Source: JAPSGB01 sp963775185
GTDB taxonomy: Bacteria > Myxococcota_A > Polyangia > Polyangiales > Polyangiaceae
Reading direction: 5' to 3'
Length of the DNA: 64,000 nt
NCBI GenBank assembly: GCA_963775185.1
Contig: CAVZIE010000004.1
Location: 62,001-126,000 of the forward strand
How positions within the stretch are numbered: position 1 is the stretch's first letter; each line of letters opens with the position of its first letter. Of this stretch, positions 43,682 to 52,763 are shown one piece after another. Made by a program: the position numbers and the translations under genes. The notes beneath the pieces are model-generated. The model was not told where the DNA came from and did no database searches. It was given only the letters and a program-made list of their open reading frames with translations.

Positions 43682-45148
43682 ATGAACCACGATTTCGACG
43701 TCATGTACCCGCTGTTCGCGTCGCTCCGCAAACGGAGGCCGCGTGCGATCGCCGAGTTCGAGCGCGTCTTCGAGCAGGCGCGGGAGTTCCGCCAGACGGT
43801 GGTCGAACCGAACGCGCTCGAGCTCGAGCGCCGGATGATGAAAAACCCGCGCCACGTCGCAGAGGACATCCTGCGTGAAGCGTCGCAGCGCCACTACTTC
43901 ACGCACATGGTGCCGAAGATGTTCGGCGGTGAAGGATTGCCGTTCGGTGCGTCGATGATCGCCATCGAGGAGGTCGCCGCGGGGTGCCTCGGCATCGCCA
44001 ACCTGATCGGCGTGCACGGGCTCGCGGTGTCCACGGTCGCAGCCACGGGCGATCTCGACAAGATGGAGCATGTGTGCCGACTCCTGGTAGAGAGCGAGCG
44101 CACGGGCCACCCGAAGCTCCTGTCGACCGCCATCACGGAGCCGGACGCCGGAAGCGACGTCGAGGACGTCGAGTTCCTCGAGACGGCGCACCTGTCGTGC
44201 GAGGCCAAGCCCGTGAAGGGGGGCTATCGCCTGAACGGCCGCAAGGTGTTCATCAGCAACGGCAGCATCGCCCACACGCACGTCGTGATCATGCCGACGA
44301 ACAAGCGCGATCCCGTGGGCACGACCTTCGCATTCCTGGTCGAGACCGGCACGCCCGGTTTCTCGGTCGGCCGCGTCGAGCGGAAGATGGGCCAGAAGGC
44401 CTGCCCCGCCGCCGAGCTGGTCTTCGAGGACTGTTTCGTCCCGGAGCGACAGCGCATCAGCGGCAAGTCGCTGCCCGGACGTCGCATCGCGCTGGTTCTC
44501 GGCGCGACGCGCGGCGGCGTAGCGGCGTTCGGCGCGGGCGTGGCGCGCGGCGCCTACGAGCGCGCTCGCGAATACGCCCTGACGCACACCCTGGGCGGAC
44601 GGCGCTTGCTCGACGAGCAGTGGGTCCAGTTCAAGCTCGCCGACATGCACAAGAACGCGACGCTCGCGCGCAATGCCTACGTGACGGCGATGCTCGAGAA
44701 CGAGCTGTTCGGGCTGTCGTCGCTCGTGTCCGGCGGCGAGCTGATGCGCGTCTTGCCGTCTGCCGTGCTGCAGAGTGCTCCGGCGCAGCGCCTGTTCCAC
44801 TCGCGAGGCGTGAAGAAGAGCGTTCGCGAAGCCATCGACGACCTCGAAGACTGGCGGGTCGATGCTTCGAGCGCCGCCGGCGCCTCCGCCAAGGTCGTCG
44901 CGACGGACCTCGGCATCGAGAACTGCGGCCTCGCGCTCGACGTCATGGGCGCCGCCGGGCTGCGGCACGACGCCGGCGTGGAGAAGCTCTATCGCGACGC
45001 GAAGCTCCTGCAGATCTACGAGGGTACGAACCAATTGAACCGCATCGAGCTGTTCAAGAAAGCCGTCGCGCCGGCCGAACACGTCCAACCGACCCCGACA
45101 AGCCGCGCGCCGCGCGCGCCCGCAGGTGAGCACCATGACTACCGATGA
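43682..45148 (+). CDS. Acyl-CoA dehydrogenase, catalytic
   Basis: A 488-residue flavoprotein of the ACAD family. FAD/substrate block LLSTAITEPDAGSDVED, the AFGAGVARGAYERAREYAL helix, and the catalytic Glu in LQIYEGTNQLNRIELFKKA. Longer than the usual 380 residues because of N- and C-terminal additions. It starts two bases after the ligase stop and overlaps the following ACAD gene by 14 bases. Probably introduces or saturates a double bond in a CoA-bound acyl chain. Intact. Confidence 0.92.
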   Translation: MNHDFDVMYPLFASLRKRRPRAIAEFERVFEQAREFRQTVVEPNALELERRMMKNPRHVAEDILREASQRHYFTHMVPKMFGGEGLPFGASMIAIEEVAAGCLGIANLIGVHGLAVSTVAATGDLDKMEHVCRLLVESERTGHPKLLSTAITEPDAGSDVEDVEFLETAHLSCEAKPVKGGYRLNGRKVFISNGSIAHTHVVIMPTNKRDPVGTTFAFLVETGTPGFSVGRVERKMGQKACPAAELVFEDCFVPERQRISGKSLPGRRIALVLGATRGGVAAFGAGVARGAYERAREYALTHTLGGRRLLDEQWVQFKLADMHKNATLARNAYVTAMLENELFGLSSLVSGGELMRVLPSAVLQSAPAQRLFHSRGVKKSVREAIDDLEDWRVDASSAAGASAKVVATDLGIENCGLALDVMGAAGLRHDAGVEKLYRDAKLLQIYEGTNQLNRIELFKKAVAPAEHVQPTPTSRAPRAPAGEHHDYR

Positions 45149-46196
45149 TCCCGAGCTGCTCTCGCACAGCATGAAGCGCTTCGCGGCACGCGAGCTCGAA
45201 CCGCGCCTGCAGGACATCGAGCACGGCGCCGGACTGCCGCGCGAAGTCGTGGACGGCCTCGCCGCGCTGGGACTGTTCCAGCTGGACGCGGCGGATGGAG
45301 GACTCGGACTGCTCGCAACCGCCCTCCAGGCGCTGTCACGCACGACGGCGGCGCCGGCGGCACTGCTGCTCTCCCACGCGCTGGCGCGGCAGCTGCTGGT
45401 CGACAGCGAAGCGACCAACGGCTCGAGCACGGTTCGCGCGCTCGCGGTGAGCGAGCCGCTCGTGCTCGCCTATCCACTCTACGCCGAGCCCGCGTCCACG
45501 ACCGGCGAGCTCGAGGTCCAGCGGCTGGATGGCGACCTGCTCCTCGACGGCCGCGCGGAGCTTGTCGTCGGCGCGCCCATCGCCGATCTCGTGGTCTTGC
45601 CGGTGACGGACCGCGAGGTCGTCGTGCTCGACCGCGAAACGCCTGGCATGCGCATCGACGCGCCGCTCATGACCTTGGGCATGCGGGGCTGCCCGGTCGC
45701 GGACGTGTGGCTGGAGCGCGTGCGCGTGCCGCACGAACGCTGCCTGTCGGTAGCGGTGGAGCGCGTGGCGCGACGCTTCCGCGGCCCCGCTGCAGGCATC
45801 GCCGCGGGGCTGGTCGGGCGATCGCTGGAGACCGCGACCAGCTACGCGCTCGAGCGCTACCAGGGCGGCACGAACATCATCGCGCACCAACAGGTCCGCG
45901 CGATGCTCACGCGCCTGCTGACGGACAGCGCCGCCTGTCGCGACGCCGCACGCCGCCTATCGCAGGAATCGCTCCCCGAGCACGAAGCGATGGCGCTGTT
46001 CATCGACACCAAGGAACGCGCCACGCGCGCCACCGTCGACGGCGTCCAGCTGCTGGGCGGCTACGGGTACATGGAGGAATACGGCCAGGAGCGCTGCTTG
46101 CGCGACGCGCGCCAGGCGCAGTGCCTGCTCGGACGCACTGACGTCCAGCGCCAGGCGCTGGCGAGCGACTGGCTGGAGCGAGGAACACCGTCATGA
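45135..46196 (+). CDS. Acyl-CoA dehydrogenase-like protein lacking catalytic Glu
   Basis: A 353-residue ACAD homologue. The C-terminal helices (SLETATSYALERYQGGTNII, VQLLGGYGYMEEYGQERCLRDARQ) are clear. Where active enzymes have QIYEGT, this one reads QCLLGRT, so the catalytic base is gone, and the N-terminal region is reduced. Paired directly with a complete ACAD, it is probably the non-catalytic partner of a heteromeric enzyme, as known for some steroid/lipid ACADs. Start ATG 45135; GTG 45126 is an alternative. Confidence 0.85.
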   Translation: MTTDDPELLSHSMKRFAARELEPRLQDIEHGAGLPREVVDGLAALGLFQLDAADGGLGLLATALQALSRTTAAPAALLLSHALARQLLVDSEATNGSSTVRALAVSEPLVLAYPLYAEPASTTGELEVQRLDGDLLLDGRAELVVGAPIADLVVLPVTDREVVVLDRETPGMRIDAPLMTLGMRGCPVADVWLERVRVPHERCLSVAVERVARRFRGPAAGIAAGLVGRSLETATSYALERYQGGTNIIAHQQVRAMLTRLLTDSAACRDAARRLSQESLPEHEAMALFIDTKERATRATVDGVQLLGGYGYMEEYGQERCLRDARQAQCLLGRTDVQRQALASDWLERGTPS

Positions 46197-47253
46197 TGCT
46201 CGAGAACCGACGCTATCCGCCGACACGCTTCGCGCGCTTCACGGTCCAGGACCGAGAAGTGCGACGCCTGCCGGAAGTGCGTCCAGACCTGTCCCGGTCA
46301 GCTGCTCGAAATGCGGGGAAAGCTGCCGGAAAACAAGTTCGACACCGGCGAGAGCGCGCTCGGCTGCATCGGGTGCCGGAACTGCGTGTCCGTGTGCCCG
46401 CACGACGCCATCGAGATAGAGGACCGCTACCGTGTGGAGCAAGGCTTCTACGCGACACGCCTCGCCGACCCGGAGCCGCCGAATCCTTTCGGTTCGGCGC
46501 GAGCCCCGGAGTGGGAGGAGCTCGCGACGAGGCTGACGCCCGTCGAGCGCCAGATCTACGAGCGCCGGAGCAACCGCCTGTTCAAGAAGAAGGCGGTGCC
46601 CGAACGCGCTGCTCTACCGCGTGGTCGAGGCCGGACGCTTCGCGCCGTCCCAGGGCAACTGCCAGCCGTGGAGCTTCCTGGTGATCGCCGATCGCGACCT
46701 GCTCGATCGTATCGGCGCGGCTTGCACGGCACGCGCCGCGCCGTTGTCCAAGCTGTATCTGAAGAATGGCGGCGGTACTCCGCGCGAAGCGCTGAAGACG
46801 CTCGCCGTCAACGCCCTGGCGCGTCTCTCGCCGAACAACTTCGATCAGCGGCTGGCGCACGGCATCGACACCATCGCGTCGAACGACCGCTACGACGTGT
46901 TCCTGCATGCGCCCGCGCTGATCGTGGTGCTCGGCGACACGCGCGGCATCGGCGAGCCGCTCATCGACTGCTCGCTCGCCGCGCACAACATGGTGCTGGT
47001 CGCGCACTCGCTCGGGCTCGGCACCTGCTACGTCGGTTTCACCAAGATGCTGAACACGCTGCCGGCGCTCAAGGACGAGCTCGGGATCGCGTGGCCGTGG
47101 AAGGTGATGACGTCCATCGCCGTCGGCTACCCGCGCACGCGCATCGACAAGGCGGTGGCCCGCGAGCGTCCGCCGGTCACCTGGTTTCCTGCCGATCGCT
47201 CGGGCCCGCGCGCCCGACCGGCCTTCGACCTTGAAGAGGACGACAAGACATGA
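46193..47253 (+). CDS. Ferredoxin-nitroreductase fusion, two frameshifts
   Basis: About 352 residues. The N-terminal 2[4Fe-4S] ferredoxin domain has two CxxCxxCxxxCP motifs (CDACRKCVQTCP and CIGCRNCVSVCP). A nitroreductase FMN domain follows (NRLFKKK, VEAGRFAPSQGNCQPW, LGTCYVGF). The frame changes at about 46249-46256 (after FTVQD, before EKCDAC) and at about 46590-46600 (after KKAVP, before ALLYRV). The start ATG overlaps the ACAD stop and the TGA overlaps the next ATG. It could pass electrons to the activase-type reductase; this is inferred from context. Confidence 0.82.
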
Positions 47254-48209
47254 CCTATCCCGCATATCCGTTCAAGTCGCACTTCGTCACGGTTGACGGC
47301 CAGCGAATCCACTACGTGGACGAAGGCAAGGGCGAGACCTTGCTCATGCTCCACGGCAACCCCACCTGGTCGTACCTGTACCGCCACGTGATCCTCGGCC
47401 TCGGAGGCGAGTTCCGGTGCGTCGCACCGGATCACCTGGGCTTCGGCTTCTCCGACAAGCCGGCGCGGGGCGACTACAGCATGCGCGCGCACGCCATGCG
47501 CCTTGCCAGCTTCGTCGACAAGCTCGGGCTTCGCGACGTGACGCTCGTCGCGCAAGACTGGGGTGGTGTGATCGGACTTTCCTGGGCGACACGCCACAAG
47601 CACCTGGTGAAGCGGCTGGTGCTGATGAACACGACAGGCTTCGTGCCGTCCAGCCAGCACCGGATGTCGTCGATCAAGCCACCGCCGCTCGGCCTGTTGC
47701 CGCTCTGGGCGCTCAAGATACCCGTGCTCGGCGAGCTCTTCGTGCAGGGGCGGAACGGCTTCGCCAAGCGCCTGGTGCCGGCGGGCATCCACCACAAGGA
47801 GCGCCTGTCGCCGCGCACCATGGAGGGCTACACGGATCCTTATCCGACCTGGGGATCGCGCCGGGCGCACCTGGCGAGCGTGCGCCAGATCCCGATCACG
47901 CGCCGGCATCCGACGTGGCGCCTGCTCTCGGAGATCGGCGCGGAGCTCGACGGCTGGAACGTCCCGACGCAGCTCGTCTGGGGCATGAAAGATCCGGTAT
48001 TCGTGCCGTGGTTCCTCGAGGAGTTCGAGCGCCGCCTGCCGAACCACGCGCCAAGCGTGCGCATCGCGGACGCCAGTCACTTCGTGCAGGACGACGCGCC
48101 GGAGGCCGTCACGCGGGCGATTCGCGACTTCATGCGCCACTACCCGGTCGCGGCAGCCGAGCCCGACGCCGGCCGCGCCGAACCGACAACCCAGGAGATC
48201 TCGCCATGA
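47250..48209 (+). CDS. Alpha/beta hydrolase, haloalkane-dehalogenase/OleB-like
   Basis: A 319-residue alpha/beta hydrolase. Oxyanion/Asn motif HGNPTWSYLYR, nucleophile elbow AQDWGG (Asp nucleophile followed by Trp), acid in GMKDPVF, and His in DASHFVQDD. Asp plus the Asn/Trp pair is the signature of haloalkane dehalogenases and of OleB beta-lactone decarboxylases, not of esterases (Ser). In a lipid operon, an OleB-like or epoxide/lactone-acting role is more plausible than dehalogenation. ATGA overlap with the preceding gene. Intact. Confidence 0.88.
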   Translation: MTYPAYPFKSHFVTVDGQRIHYVDEGKGETLLMLHGNPTWSYLYRHVILGLGGEFRCVAPDHLGFGFSDKPARGDYSMRAHAMRLASFVDKLGLRDVTLVAQDWGGVIGLSWATRHKHLVKRLVLMNTTGFVPSSQHRMSSIKPPPLGLLPLWALKIPVLGELFVQGRNGFAKRLVPAGIHHKERLSPRTMEGYTDPYPTWGSRRAHLASVRQIPITRRHPTWRLLSEIGAELDGWNVPTQLVWGMKDPVFVPWFLEEFERRLPNHAPSVRIADASHFVQDDAPEAVTRAIRDFMRHYPVAAAEPDAGRAEPTTQEISP

Positions 48210-50044
48210 CCCGGAAGGTGTTGCTCACGACGCCCTGCGCCCCGTTCGACGTCGCCTGGGGCGAGGACATGATGGACCTCCTGAGCGCGCGTCTGGCGCG
48301 CGGCCATGACATCGCCGGGCTGAAGTCCGAGCTGCCGACTTGGGGGCTATATCTCATCGCGGAGAACATCCAGAGTCCTTCCACGGTGCTCGAGTATCCG
48401 CACTGGGACGACTTCCTGCGCGAGATCGACAAGGGCTACGATGTCATCGGCATCCAGCTGAAGACGCTCAACACCGAGCGCACCGCGCGCATGGTCAAGG
48501 CCATCCGCGAGCACTCGCCGAAGAGCGAGATCGTCATCGGCGGCTACGGCGTCTCGGCGCTGCGCGACAAGATGCCCGGCGACGTCCACGGTCACGGGCA
48601 GTACATCTTCGACAACGCCGATCACCTGTGCCGCGACGAGGGCGTGCGCTTCATGCGCGAGCTGCTGGGCGAGCGCACGGACCGGCCGATCACGCAGTAT
48701 CACCTGCCCTACGCGACGTTCAACCTGCCCGGCGTGCGCAACTTCGACCTGAGGATCCCGGCGGTTCTCGTCTCGCTCGGCTGTCCCTCCGCGTGCGAGT
48801 TCTGCAACACGAGCGCGTTCTACCACCACAAGAAGATCTACGTCGCCGACCCCGAGCAGACCTTCGAGTTCATGAAGAGTCACGTGCAACGCCTGGGCGT
48901 GGACACGCTGAACGTGACGCTGTTCGACGAGGACTTCTTCCTGAACCCCGACTACGTGCGGGAGCTCGGGCGCCTGATCCGCGCGGACAAGAAGATGTGG
49001 GGCGTGCGCTACGTGACCTTCGGCTCGGTCAAGGCCCTCAGCGCCTTCGAACCGGAAGAGCTCCGCGAGTGCGGCGTCGGCGGTGTGTGGGTCGGCGTGG
49101 AGTCGGGCATCACGGAGGACGAATGCTCGAAGACCGGCTACAAGAAGCGCGACGGCGCCAAGTCGCCGACCGAGCTCTTCGACGACCTGCATCGTGTCGG
49201 CATCGAGACCATCGGATCGATGATCCTCGGCTTCGACTTCCATACGCCGGACAACATCGAAGCGGACATCGACTACTTCGTGAAGCTCAAGCCGATGTTC
49301 TACCAGATCGCCCCGCTGACGCCGTGCCCCGGCACGAAGCTCTACCGCAACATGCAGAAGAGCGGACGCCTCTCGGACGGCTACAACTACAGCGACTTCC
49401 ATATCTGGAAGGAGGGCTCGCACACTCTCGAGCACTTCGGTGACGGCGACATGAAGCGTTGGTTCGACGTCGCACACGAGAAGCTCCGCACCGTGAACGG
49501 CCCGCCGACCTTGCAGTTCTGCGAGCTCAACCTGCGCGCCTACGAGACCTTCCGCGACTCGAACACGGAGTACCTGCGTCACCAGGCAGATCTCGCCCGC
49601 AAGCTCGCCGTCGGCGCCCTGCCGCTGGTCCGCGCGATCGGCAACCGCGCGCCGTCGCCGCTGGTCAAGCAACGGGTCAAGGACCTGCAGGCGACCGCGG
49701 ACCGGCTGCTGCCGGCGCCGTCGATCACCGTGCGCGTGATCTCCCGCGCCGTCGAGGCCTATGCGACACGACGCGGCGAACAGTACGACACGCTCGAGCG
49801 TCCGCCCGTGGTCAGCGATCCCGGGGTGCGCTGGTCGTACTACGAGCCCGGCAAGGAACCCGTCCGGCGCGGCGCACACCGGAGCGTGCCGAAGGCGCGC
49901 TTCGCCCAGAAGAAGCTCGGTGTGCCCGTCGAGGTGCAGCGGCGCCGCGTGGAAAGCGAAGCGCCGCGGGTGCGCATCGAAGAACCGCTTGCCGAGGAGA
50001 GCCGGGAGGACAAGCGGCACTTGCCGGTGGTCGAAGTGCGATAA
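48206..50044 (+). CDS. B12-binding-domain-type radical SAM enzyme
   Basis: A 612-residue enzyme. The N-terminal Rossmann-like domain (about 1-150: YDVIGIQLKTLNTERTARMV, IVIGGYGVSAL) resembles cobalamin-binding domains, but a properly placed DxHxxG motif is not seen. The radical SAM cluster motif CPSACEFC (Cys193, 197, 200) is intact, followed by a TIM-barrel (GVGGVWVGVESG, IGSMILGFDFHTPDNIEADI). The long C-terminal extension from about residue 400 is basic and also exists as a duplicate at 18.9-19.6 kb. ATG 48206 follows AGGAGA. Last gene of the operon; likely acts on an unactivated carbon of an acyl chain. Confidence 0.88.
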   Translation: MTRKVLLTTPCAPFDVAWGEDMMDLLSARLARGHDIAGLKSELPTWGLYLIAENIQSPSTVLEYPHWDDFLREIDKGYDVIGIQLKTLNTERTARMVKAIREHSPKSEIVIGGYGVSALRDKMPGDVHGHGQYIFDNADHLCRDEGVRFMRELLGERTDRPITQYHLPYATFNLPGVRNFDLRIPAVLVSLGCPSACEFCNTSAFYHHKKIYVADPEQTFEFMKSHVQRLGVDTLNVTLFDEDFFLNPDYVRELGRLIRADKKMWGVRYVTFGSVKALSAFEPEELRECGVGGVWVGVESGITEDECSKTGYKKRDGAKSPTELFDDLHRVGIETIGSMILGFDFHTPDNIEADIDYFVKLKPMFYQIAPLTPCPGTKLYRNMQKSGRLSDGYNYSDFHIWKEGSHTLEHFGDGDMKRWFDVAHEKLRTVNGPPTLQFCELNLRAYETFRDSNTEYLRHQADLARKLAVGALPLVRAIGNRAPSPLVKQRVKDLQATADRLLPAPSITVRVISRAVEAYATRRGEQYDTLERPPVVSDPGVRWSYYEPGKEPVRRGAHRSVPKARFAQKKLGVPVEVQRRRVESEAPRVRIEEPLAEESREDKRHLPVVEVR

Positions 50045-50100
50045 CATCCGCGCGATGCGACGACCCGCGCGGTAGCTCGCGTTCGTGCAGCGCCGGGAAG

Positions 50101-50125
50101 GGGATGCCGGTCCGGCGCGGAACCG
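50101..50125 (+). repeat. Palindromic repeat copy after the lipid operon
   Basis: GGGATGCCGGTCCGGCGCGG plus five bases, plus orientation, 56 bases after the radical SAM stop codon. Confidence 0.75.
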
Positions 50126-50321
50126 AGCGGGAGACGCCGGCGTCACCCCCGGCGAGATCAAGACGCACTTGCCGGAACGCGAGGAGACGCTCCGTAAGAG
50201 CTGGTCGCCGGAGGCGACCAGCGCGCGGCTCGCGCCGGCGCTCGTCACCGCGCTGGAGCGGCCCAGCATCCGGCGCCAAAGACTCCGCCTCGTCGAGTTG
50301 CACATCGACCGCGCTGACCCA

Positions 50322-50391
50322 GATCTCGACCATCGGCACCGGCGGCAGACTGCAGGACATCGTGCTCATGGGCGACTCGCAGAGCGGCCAG
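50322..50391 (+). repeat. Duplicated 3' tail of the downstream lipoprotein gene
   Basis: Matches 52641-52710, the last 23 codons of the beta-helix lipoprotein (IGTGG-L-IVLMG-SQ-GQ), without the stop codon. It lies upstream of that same gene. The rest of 50045-50454 has a protein-like scrap at 50150-50290 (EIKTHLPEREETLRKSW) and no intact gene. Confidence 0.65.
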
Positions 50392-50454
50392 TCGGGCTGG
50401 ACCTACCTCATTCGAGGTATCGACGCACCCGCGCTCCTGGGGTGTGATCGACTC

Positions 50455-52713
50455 ATGGCGAGCTATCGTGGGTGGGGGTACGGGCTCGTGCTCGGAGCGG
50501 CGATCGTCGCCTCCGCGTGCGGCTCCAGCACGCAGAAGAAGCCGGGCGATGCCGGCACGAAGCCCGACGGCTCGGGCAACGCGGGCGGCGGCGGGACCGG
50601 CGGCACGGCCGGAACCGGCGGTACGGCCGGGACCGGCGGTACGGCCGGGACCGGCGGCATGGGCGGGATGGACGCCAGCGCCGGCGCGGCAGGCATGGCC
50701 GGCAGCGACGCGGCCGCGGGAGCGGCGGGCAGCGCCGGCATGGACGCGGGAGTGGAAGCGGAAGCAGAAGCCGCGGCGCCCGCCGGCGTCCAGGCGCTGT
50801 ATCCGAACAACGGCGACTACTGGACGGACTGCGTCGCGAACGACGGCACCACGCCGTACAACGCCACCGACACCGCATGCGACTACGTCGCGGCGCGCAA
50901 CGTGGACAACGCATGCCTCCACGGCGGCGAGATGCGCGTCTTTTCGCTCACCAAGTTCTCGAACTGCACCGGCGTGACCGCCACCGACGCCCTCGACGCG
51001 TTCGACTGGATCTGTGACGACAGCACCGGCACCCCGCGCGTGATCTCCACGGGCCTCAAGGACCAGCGCTACCTCTCGACGCTGATCGACTTCTCGGGAA
51101 CGCCGGCCTGGCGCGAAGACAGCGTAACCGCCACCGACGGCTCGACCAGCGAGCAGAGCGCCAGCGGCGTCTGGTGGTCGAACCCGATCGTGGTGGACAA
51201 CGACGGCGGCTCGCAGTCAACCAAGCACGACATCATCGTCGTGACGCAGGACACGACCGTCGGCCACTACACGATCGACAACCAGAACATGGCGATGGTC
51301 GTCGCGCCCGGCGTCACGGTGACCGGCGACGGCACGTACACGTACCCGGCGCTGGTCGACGAGTCCCACAACCCGTTCCTCTGGTTCGAGGGCACGGTCA
51401 ATGCCACGGGCAATGGCGTGGGCGTCCAACAAGGCGGCGACATCGCGTGGCTCCGCGGCGTCCACGCCTCCAGCGCGAGCACCCAAGGCATCTACTCGGA
51501 TGTGATCCATCTGCGCGCCTACGATCTGACCGCGACGAACAACAAGACCGGCGGCATCAAGCTGACGGGCAAGTACGGCCACGCCCGCCACCTGACGGCG
51601 AGCGGCAACGGCACCAACGGCTACGACTCCGCGGTGCTCATCGGCTTCATCCAAGGGCGCGCCGAGGACATCACGATCGCCGACCATCCGCTGTGGATCG
51701 GCGGCAGCGACACGCACATCCGCAACGTGACAATTACGAACGGCTACGTGCACGTGAGCAACGGGCCGCGCGACGTGCTGGCGGACTTCACGATCACCAA
51801 TCCCGCGGCGGGCGACACGGCATTCGAGGGCGACACGAACACCACCGTATACCGCATGACCGTCACGGGCCAACCCGGCAAGACCTCGGAGGCGTTCGCC
51901 GCGGGCACGAACGACCGCTACATCCAGACGGTCGTCTACAACAGCGCGTACCAAGCCGTGAATTCCCAGTTCAACAGCTTGTACATTGGGATGACGATCT
52001 CCGACTCGGTTGGCCGCGGCGTCGACATGGGCGTGCCGGGGAACACGATGGAAGCCGTCCTCGACCGCGTCAACGGCGACGGACAGAGCACCAACTACTA
52101 CGGCATCGAGATCGACTCGACGACCACCATGCGGAACCTCGCGATCAGCTCCACCGGCCCGTCGCCGAACATCTTCCTGGGCGACAACGCCGACTACTCA
52201 CCGTTCACCGGCCGGCTCGTCGTGGACAGCAGCAGCAGCTGTCTGGTCGGCAGCCAGTGCCAGTCGCCGCCGTTCGACAGCAACTGCGCCGCCACCGGTG
52301 GGCTGAATGTGGTCTTCGGCAGCGCCTCGGGTTCGGTCGGCGCCGGGCCGACGTTCGCCGTCAAGACCGCGGATACGCTGCTCCGCAACGTCGCGCCGAT
52401 CCCCACCGGAAGCGACACGATCACGCACACGTACAACCCGACCAGCGCGTCGGGCTGTAGCGACTACTCCGGCGCGGTCTGGGACTCTACGAACTTCAAG
52501 TGCACGATCACGTTCCTGCGCGACGCGTTCGAGGTCGACGACGACGGCATCGGCAACGACAACGGCCTGTGCGAGTCAGACGAGACGTGCGTCTATATGC
52601 CGAACATCGGCGCCTACCAGGGCGAGGGCGCCCTGACGAAGATCGCGGACATCGGCACCGGCGGCACGCTGCAGAACATCGTGCTGATGGGGTACTCGCA
52701 GAACGGCCAGTAG
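50455..52713 (+). CDS. Right-handed beta-helix lipoprotein with Gly-rich linker
   Basis: A 752-residue surface lipoprotein: signal peptide with lipobox VASAC, a GGTAGT-repeat linker (about residues 45-75) and Ala/Asp-rich spacer. A Cys-containing N-terminal domain is followed by a long right-handed beta-helix with repeated short Asn/Gly turns (GIYSDVIHLRAYDLTATNNK, DTHIRNVTITNGYVHVSNGP). No lyase catalytic triad was identified. The frame is open upstream, but the signal peptide fixes ATG 50455. Structural relative of the 19709 gene. Confidence 0.85.
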   Translation: MASYRGWGYGLVLGAAIVASACGSSTQKKPGDAGTKPDGSGNAGGGGTGGTAGTGGTAGTGGTAGTGGMGGMDASAGAAGMAGSDAAAGAAGSAGMDAGVEAEAEAAAPAGVQALYPNNGDYWTDCVANDGTTPYNATDTACDYVAARNVDNACLHGGEMRVFSLTKFSNCTGVTATDALDAFDWICDDSTGTPRVISTGLKDQRYLSTLIDFSGTPAWREDSVTATDGSTSEQSASGVWWSNPIVVDNDGGSQSTKHDIIVVTQDTTVGHYTIDNQNMAMVVAPGVTVTGDGTYTYPALVDESHNPFLWFEGTVNATGNGVGVQQGGDIAWLRGVHASSASTQGIYSDVIHLRAYDLTATNNKTGGIKLTGKYGHARHLTASGNGTNGYDSAVLIGFIQGRAEDITIADHPLWIGGSDTHIRNVTITNGYVHVSNGPRDVLADFTITNPAAGDTAFEGDTNTTVYRMTVTGQPGKTSEAFAAGTNDRYIQTVVYNSAYQAVNSQFNSLYIGMTISDSVGRGVDMGVPGNTMEAVLDRVNGDGQSTNYYGIEIDSTTTMRNLAISSTGPSPNIFLGDNADYSPFTGRLVVDSSSSCLVGSQCQSPPFDSNCAATGGLNVVFGSASGSVGAGPTFAVKTADTLLRNVAPIPTGSDTITHTYNPTSASGCSDYSGAVWDSTNFKCTITFLRDAFEVDDDGIGNDNGLCESDETCVYMPNIGAYQGEGALTKIADIGTGGTLQNIVLMGYSQNGQ

Positions 52714-52763
52714 CGCTTGATGGCCGGTCCGTCGCGGTATTCCGCGGGGCGCCGCAACGCAGG

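Noticed and set aside
40606..48209. OleABCD olefin biosynthesis cluster
   Set aside because: The hydrolase is OleB-like, but the thiolase is SCPx-like rather than an OleA condensing enzyme, the ligase looks like an acyl-CoA synthetase, and no OleD-type reductase is present.
48560..48610. DVHGHG as the cobalamin DxHxxG motif in the radical SAM protein
   Set aside because: The pattern fits by letters, but it lies near residue 126, after the expected beta-alpha-beta core, so it is probably chance.
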